Of a DNA stretch of 7,143 bases, positions 3,866 through 7,143 are shown piece by piece. The notes beneath the pieces are model-generated. The model was not told the origin of the DNA and did not search any database. It worked only from the letters and a program-made list of their open reading frames with translations. This DNA is from Gammaproteobacteria bacterium (GTDB lineage: Bacteria > Pseudomonadota > Gammaproteobacteria > SZUA-229), in the NCBI GenBank assembly GCA_027858635.1, contig JAQICG010000084.1, forward strand, positions 1-7,143. Direction: 5' to 3'. Within the stretch, counting starts at the first letter, position 1. Each line of letters starts with the position of its first letter. The translations under genes and the position numbers were made by a program.

Positions 3866-6178
3866 ATGGGCCCGAAAGCACTCCGCTGGCGTTGTGCCAT
3901 CCTGGGACTGGGAATGGCGCTCATCCACGCTAACGCCAGCGCCGATTGCACGCCACCGCCCGGCAGCAACCGTCTGGCTTGCGAGACCAGTCCCTACCTG
4001 TTGCAGCACGCGGCCAACCCGGTGGACTGGCACCCCTGGGGCGAGGAAGCCTTCGACAAGGCGCGCCGGGAGGGTAAATTCATTTTTCTTTCTATCGGCT
4101 ATTCCACCTGCTACTGGTGCCATGTGATGGAGCGCGAATCCTTCGACGATGCCCAAACCGCCAAACTGTTGAACCAGTACGCGGTCAGCATCAAGGTCGA
4201 CCGTGAGGAACGGCCTGATATCGACGAGATTTACATGACTGCCGTGCAACTGATGACCGGCCACGGCGGCTGGCCGATGACAACGCTGCTTACCCCCGAC
4301 CTCAAGCCCTTCTTCGGTGGCACCTATCTGCCCAGGTCGCAGCTCCGGGAACTCATCACCCAGACCGCAACGCTCTGGAAAGAAGATCGTGCGGGAGTCG
4401 AAGTGCAGGCCGAACGCATCGCCAGTGCCATACAACAGGCCGGCCGTCTGCCCGGCGCCCCGCTCGACCGGCTGCCCGATGCCACGCTGCCGGCGCGTGC
4501 CGCCGAGGCCTATGACAAAAGCTTTGACGTCTTCGATGGCGGCTTCGGTTCGGCCCCCAAGTTTCCCATGCCCGCCAGGCTGGAACTGCTGCTCGATGAC
4601 TATGAAACCCGCAAGGACAAAAACAGTCTGGAAATGGCGACCACAACGCTGGACGCCATGGCGCGTGGCGGTATTCACGATCAGGTTGGCGGTGGCTTTC
4701 ATCGTTATGCCATCGACAACCAGTGGCTAGTGCCACACTTCGAGAAAATGCTCTACGACAATGCCCAGCTGTTGCACGTCTACGCTCGTGCCTGGAAGAT
4801 CAGCGGCAATGACAATTTCAAACGCGTGGCCGAGGATATCGTGAGTTATATCCGGCGCGAGATGACCGGCCCCGATGGCCTGTTCTACTCGGCGCAGGAC
4901 TCGGAAGTGGATGGCGAGGAAGGCCGGTCCTATGTCTGGACCCTCGATGAGATCGAGCGCGTGCTGACGAAGCCCGAAATGGGGCTGGCACGCCGTGTCT
5001 GGGGACTTGATGGGTTGGCGAACTTCGAGGATGGCTGGATCCTGCACTGGCCACGCTCCTATGCGGATACCGCTCGCGCGGAAAAAATGAGTGAGCAAAA
5101 GCTGCATGCACGCCTCGAAGTAATCCGCGCCAAAATGCTCGCCGCACGCGACCAGCGTGAGCAGCCGCATCTGGATGACAAGTCCATCACTGCCTGGAAT
5201 GGACTGATGATTGAGGCACTCGCCTACGCCGGACAGGTGCTGGAGCGCCCGGACTATGTTGAGATGGCGGCACGCGCCGCCGACACCCTGCTCATCACGC
5301 TACGTGACCCCGGCAACGGGCTGCTGCACGTTGCGCGTCACGGCGAAGCCAAACTCGACGCCTATCTCGACGATTACGCCGCCACGCTACTGGCGCTGCT
5401 GGCACTGGACCAGGCTGATGAGAACCCGCGCTGGCGAACCGAGGCAGTGCGCCTGTCCGACGCCATGATTGTCCGGCTATGGGATGCGGGTGGTGGCTTT
5501 CATTATGCACCCATGAGCGTCGAGCACCTGCTGGTGCGCAGCAAGGACAGCTACGATGGGGTCGTGCCTGCCGGTAACAGCCTGGCGACACGCGCACTGG
5601 TGATACTGGCGCAGCGGGTGGATAACCGTTATGCCGGTTATGCCGCCGCCACACTACGCACCTATGGCACCGTGCTTGAGCAAGCACCGCAGGACATGCC
5701 TTACATGCTGCGCGCTCTGGCTGAATACAGAGGCGCCAAGCTTGCCGAAAATGCCGCACCACCGGATCAGTCCCCGCCGCTGGTCGGCACCGCCGACAAG
5801 GTTCGCGCCAGTGTGCAGTTTAATTCGGGTGACACGCGCCGTTTTATCGTCACCTTGCATCTCAAGCCGGGCTGGCATGTCAACGCAACGCCCGCTTCAT
5901 TGGACTTTTTGATACCGACACATATCAGCGCCCGCAAGGGCGACCGGACTTTTTCTGTCGAAGCCGATTATCCCGGCGGCGAACCGCTACCGACGAAGCT
6001 GGATCGGCCCATCCGGGTTTATCATGACGGCGTTCGTATCCCGGCCCGTCTGGGTAAGGAAATACCGATTGATGCTGACATCGTGGTACGCGTACAGGCC
6101 TGTGATGACCGGGGTACCTGTCTCGCCCCCGCCGAGATCCAGGCGCAGCGTAACGGTAATGGGGGAAGCTCGAAGTAA
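3866..6178 (+). CDS. Exported DUF255/YyaL-type thioredoxin-fold protein fused to a DsbD-alpha-like domain
   Basis: This is a 770-residue predicted periplasmic protein. Residues 1-26 form a signal peptide (basic start, hydrophobic GLGMALI, ANASA cleavage motif). About 34-195 is the DUF255 thioredoxin-like domain: SPYLLQHAANPVDW, active-site-type C82-Y-W-C85 followed by HVMERESF, DREERPDID at 112-120, and HGGWPMTTLLTPDLKPFFGGTYLP. About 205-620 is the six-hairpin helical domain (GGFGSAPKFPMP, GGGFHRYAID, W-VPHFEKMLYDNAQLL). About 645-760 is an extra domain resembling the DsbD N-terminal domain, with LKPGWHVNATP and C746-DDRGT-C752, the CX5C spacing of the DsbD-alpha catalytic pair. The mature protein has six cysteines (28, 39, 82, 85, 746, 752). 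YyaL/SPATA20 relatives are about 680-700 residues and lack the tail. A role in periplasmic thiol-disulfide exchange is inferred; no enzyme activity is established. The ribosome binding site is weak. Confidence 0.88.
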   Translation: MGPKALRWRCAILGLGMALIHANASADCTPPPGSNRLACETSPYLLQHAANPVDWHPWGEEAFDKARREGKFIFLSIGYSTCYWCHVMERESFDDAQTAKLLNQYAVSIKVDREERPDIDEIYMTAVQLMTGHGGWPMTTLLTPDLKPFFGGTYLPRSQLRELITQTATLWKEDRAGVEVQAERIASAIQQAGRLPGAPLDRLPDATLPARAAEAYDKSFDVFDGGFGSAPKFPMPARLELLLDDYETRKDKNSLEMATTTLDAMARGGIHDQVGGGFHRYAIDNQWLVPHFEKMLYDNAQLLHVYARAWKISGNDNFKRVAEDIVSYIRREMTGPDGLFYSAQDSEVDGEEGRSYVWTLDEIERVLTKPEMGLARRVWGLDGLANFEDGWILHWPRSYADTARAEKMSEQKLHARLEVIRAKMLAARDQREQPHLDDKSITAWNGLMIEALAYAGQVLERPDYVEMAARAADTLLITLRDPGNGLLHVARHGEAKLDAYLDDYAATLLALLALDQADENPRWRTEAVRLSDAMIVRLWDAGGGFHYAPMSVEHLLVRSKDSYDGVVPAGNSLATRALVILAQRVDNRYAGYAAATLRTYGTVLEQAPQDMPYMLRALAEYRGAKLAENAAPPDQSPPLVGTADKVRASVQFNSGDTRRFIVTLHLKPGWHVNATPASLDFLIPTHISARKGDRTFSVEADYPGGEPLPTKLDRPIRVYHDGVRIPARLGKEIPIDADIVVRVQACDDRGTCLAPAEIQAQRNGNGGSSK

Positions 6179-6180
6179 TG

Positions 6181-6205
6181 AAAGTCGGAGGGTGTCTTCG
6201 ACTTT
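6181..6205 (+). terminator. Hairpin after the thioredoxin-fold gene, weak terminator candidate
   Basis: AAAGTCG (6181-6187) pairs perfectly with CGACTTT (6199-6205) across an 11-base loop, two bases after the stop codon. The 3' arm ends in only three T residues, so intrinsic termination would be weak. Confidence 0.35.
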
Positions 6206-6239
6206 AGGGCCGTAGGTCGCACTAACCATCGGGCATTTT

Positions 6240-6303
6240 AAAACCGGGATCGGATCACAGTATTCGCTAATATTAGAAACAACTGTGTTTCGACACCGGT
6301 TTT
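6240..6303 (+). repeat. Palindromic dispersed repeat, copy B
   Basis: The arms at 6240-6261 and 6282-6303 are 22 bases each, and 18 of 22 positions pair. They flank a 20-base loop containing the perfect palindrome CTAATATTAG (6267-6276). It is related to the minus-strand copy at 3574-3626. It ends 54 bases before the antitoxin-GNAT gene, so it could affect that gene's transcription, although its presence elsewhere argues for a dispersed repeat rather than a dedicated operator. Confidence 0.78.
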
Positions 6304-6346
6304 CCGAAGAGACATAAAGGCCGCTCTATGCCTTGCCCGCAATTTA

Positions 6347-6351
6347 TAGGA
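6347..6351 (+). promoter_or_regulatory. Shine-Dalgarno of the HigA-like/GNAT gene
   Basis: TAGGA lies 6 bases upstream of ATG 6358, supporting that start rather than the internal ATG codons. Confidence 0.55.
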
Positions 6352-6357
6352 TAATTC

Positions 6358-7143
6358 ATGAAAAAGACTGTTACCTACCGTTACGATGTTGCTGAGTATC
6401 TGCGTACGCCTGAAGAAATGGCGGCATATCTGGAAGCATGTATGGAGGAGGCAGAGGGTGACGCCGCATTCATAGCGAAGGCTCTTGGAGACATTGCGCG
6501 CGCGCGAGGTATGACGCAAGTTGCACGCGATGCAGGTGTGTCACGTGAAAGTCTATACAAGGCGCTTTCCGGGGAGCGAACTCCAGGGTTCGACACAATC
6601 CTAAAGGTCATGGCAGCGCTGGGCTTAAAGCTGCATGCTGAAGCGGTGCATATTCCAAATAATAACCAGCAAGGCGATCCAACCGACGCTCGTATCGCGC
6701 GGCTGATGGCTGGCTCAGGCTTTAAATTAAGAAAGGCCATGGAAAATATTGTAATTGCAGACCTGTCCATTCCGAAACATGCTGAAGCGGTCGTTTATCT
6801 TTTAAACGAGTACGCCAAAGATGACATGGGTGGTGGCGTTGAACTTGCTGATTCAGTGAAGAAAAACCTGGTGTACGAGCTTAAAAAGCGTCAGGGAATT
6901 TTCGTTGTTATTGCGTTTGTTGATGAAATACCCGCCGGGCTTGCTATCTGCATTGAAGGCTTTTCCACTTTCGCGTGCAAGCCATTATTGAATGTACATG
7001 ACATGGTTGTTGCTCCAGAATACAGAGGGCGTGGAATTTCAAAGCGGTTGCTGGCAAAAGCGGAGGCTGTGGCAAAAAATCTTGGCTGCTGCAAACTCAC
7101 TCTTGAAGTGCTAGAAGGAAACAGTATTGCTCAGGCCGCATAT
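6358..7143 (+). CDS. HigA-like HTH antitoxin fused in frame to a GNAT acetyltransferase (runs off window)
   Basis: The frame is open for 262 codons with no stop before the window edge. Residues 1-97 match the HigA-like addiction-module antidote family: YDVAEYLRTPEEMAAYLEACMEE, AFIAKALGDIARARG, then an HTH at about 52-72 (MTQVARDAGVSRESLYKALSG) and FDTILKVMAALGLKLHAEAV. Residues 98-127 are a polar linker (NNNQQGDPTDARIARL). Residues 128-262 are a GNAT domain: ADLSIPKHAEAVVYLLNEYAKDDMGGG, GLAICIEGFSTFACKPLLNVHDMVV, the acetyl-CoA loop YRGRGIS at 222-228 (serine in the usual final Gly/Ala position), and CCKLTLEVLEGNS. Relatives suggest 20 or so residues are missing at the edge. Both families normally occur as separate proteins, and no HigB toxin is encoded in the 179 bases upstream. 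An internal ATG at 6739, with AAGAAAGG only two bases before it, could allow separate GNAT translation. The substrate is unknown. Confidence 0.8.
   Translation, partial: MKKTVTYRYDVAEYLRTPEEMAAYLEACMEEAEGDAAFIAKALGDIARARGMTQVARDAGVSRESLYKALSGERTPGFDTILKVMAALGLKLHAEAVHIPNNNQQGDPTDARIARLMAGSGFKLRKAMENIVIADLSIPKHAEAVVYLLNEYAKDDMGGGVELADSVKKNLVYELKKRQGIFVVIAFVDEIPAGLAICIEGFSTFACKPLLNVHDMVVAPEYRGRGISKRLLAKAEAVAKNLGCCKLTLEVLEGNSIAQAAY

Noticed and set aside
3732..4127. Alternative 131-residue + frame overlapping the start of the thioredoxin-fold gene
   Set aside because: From 3866 on it is an out-of-frame shadow of a strongly recognisable coding region. The upstream part shows no domain.
3746..4702. 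Long 318-residue minus-strand frame opposite the thioredoxin-fold gene
   Set aside because: It is an antisense shadow of GC-rich coding DNA with no recognisable domain, while the + frame has full family motifs.
6207..6235. CGTAGGTCGCACTAAC as an attC left core site upstream of the antitoxin-GNAT gene
   Set aside because: There is no matching right core site or palindrome at suitable spacing. It more resembles a fragment of a common intergenic repeat.

Overview
The window looks like an accessory or genome-plasticity region of a proteobacterium, most likely gammaproteobacterial. The evidence is a GC-rich core (fructosamine-kinase family gene, periplasmic thioredoxin-fold protein) interrupted by AT-richer acquired pieces: orphan antitoxins, a REP-associated-type transposase, IS-derived repeats and an attC-like palindrome. 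All credible genes lie on the + strand. The sequence alone does not identify the species.

Layout. 1-431 has no gene; it carries short repeats and hairpins. 432-1316 is an intact fructosamine-3-kinase family gene. 1475-1711 is a CopG/ribbon-helix-helix antitoxin with no toxin partner. It sits between the true 3' end of the kinase gene and a second, diverged 72-bp copy of that 3' end (1751-1822). Next come a 177-bp element with IS21-like ends and no transposase (1881-2057), a structured non-coding stretch, and an attC-like imperfect palindrome ending in GTTAGAC (2221-2289). Directly after this lies a zinc-binding CZB sensor domain resembling the N-terminus of diguanylate cyclase DgcZ (from 2309). 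It is cut off by a 907-bp element (2625-3531) with perfect 26-bp terminal inverted repeats and one Y1/HUH transposase gene.

3532-3865 holds a palindromic repeat and a possible transposase remnant. 3866-6178 encodes an exported 770-residue protein: signal peptide, DUF255/YyaL-type thioredoxin fold with CYWC, six-hairpin helical domain, and an added C-terminal domain resembling the DsbD N-terminal (alpha) domain with its CX5C pair. A second copy of the palindromic repeat, in opposite orientation, lies just downstream (6240-6303). 6358 to the window edge is one open frame joining a HigA-like HTH antitoxin to a GNAT acetyltransferase.

How it fits together. The kinase (deglycation) and the thioredoxin-fold protein (periplasmic thiol chemistry) look like resident housekeeping or stress functions. 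Most of the rest is mobile-element debris and toxin-antitoxin-derived regulators. The strongest candidates for something undescribed are the HigA-GNAT fusion, the DUF255-DsbD-alpha fusion, and the kinase-tail duplication that brackets the orphan antitoxin.
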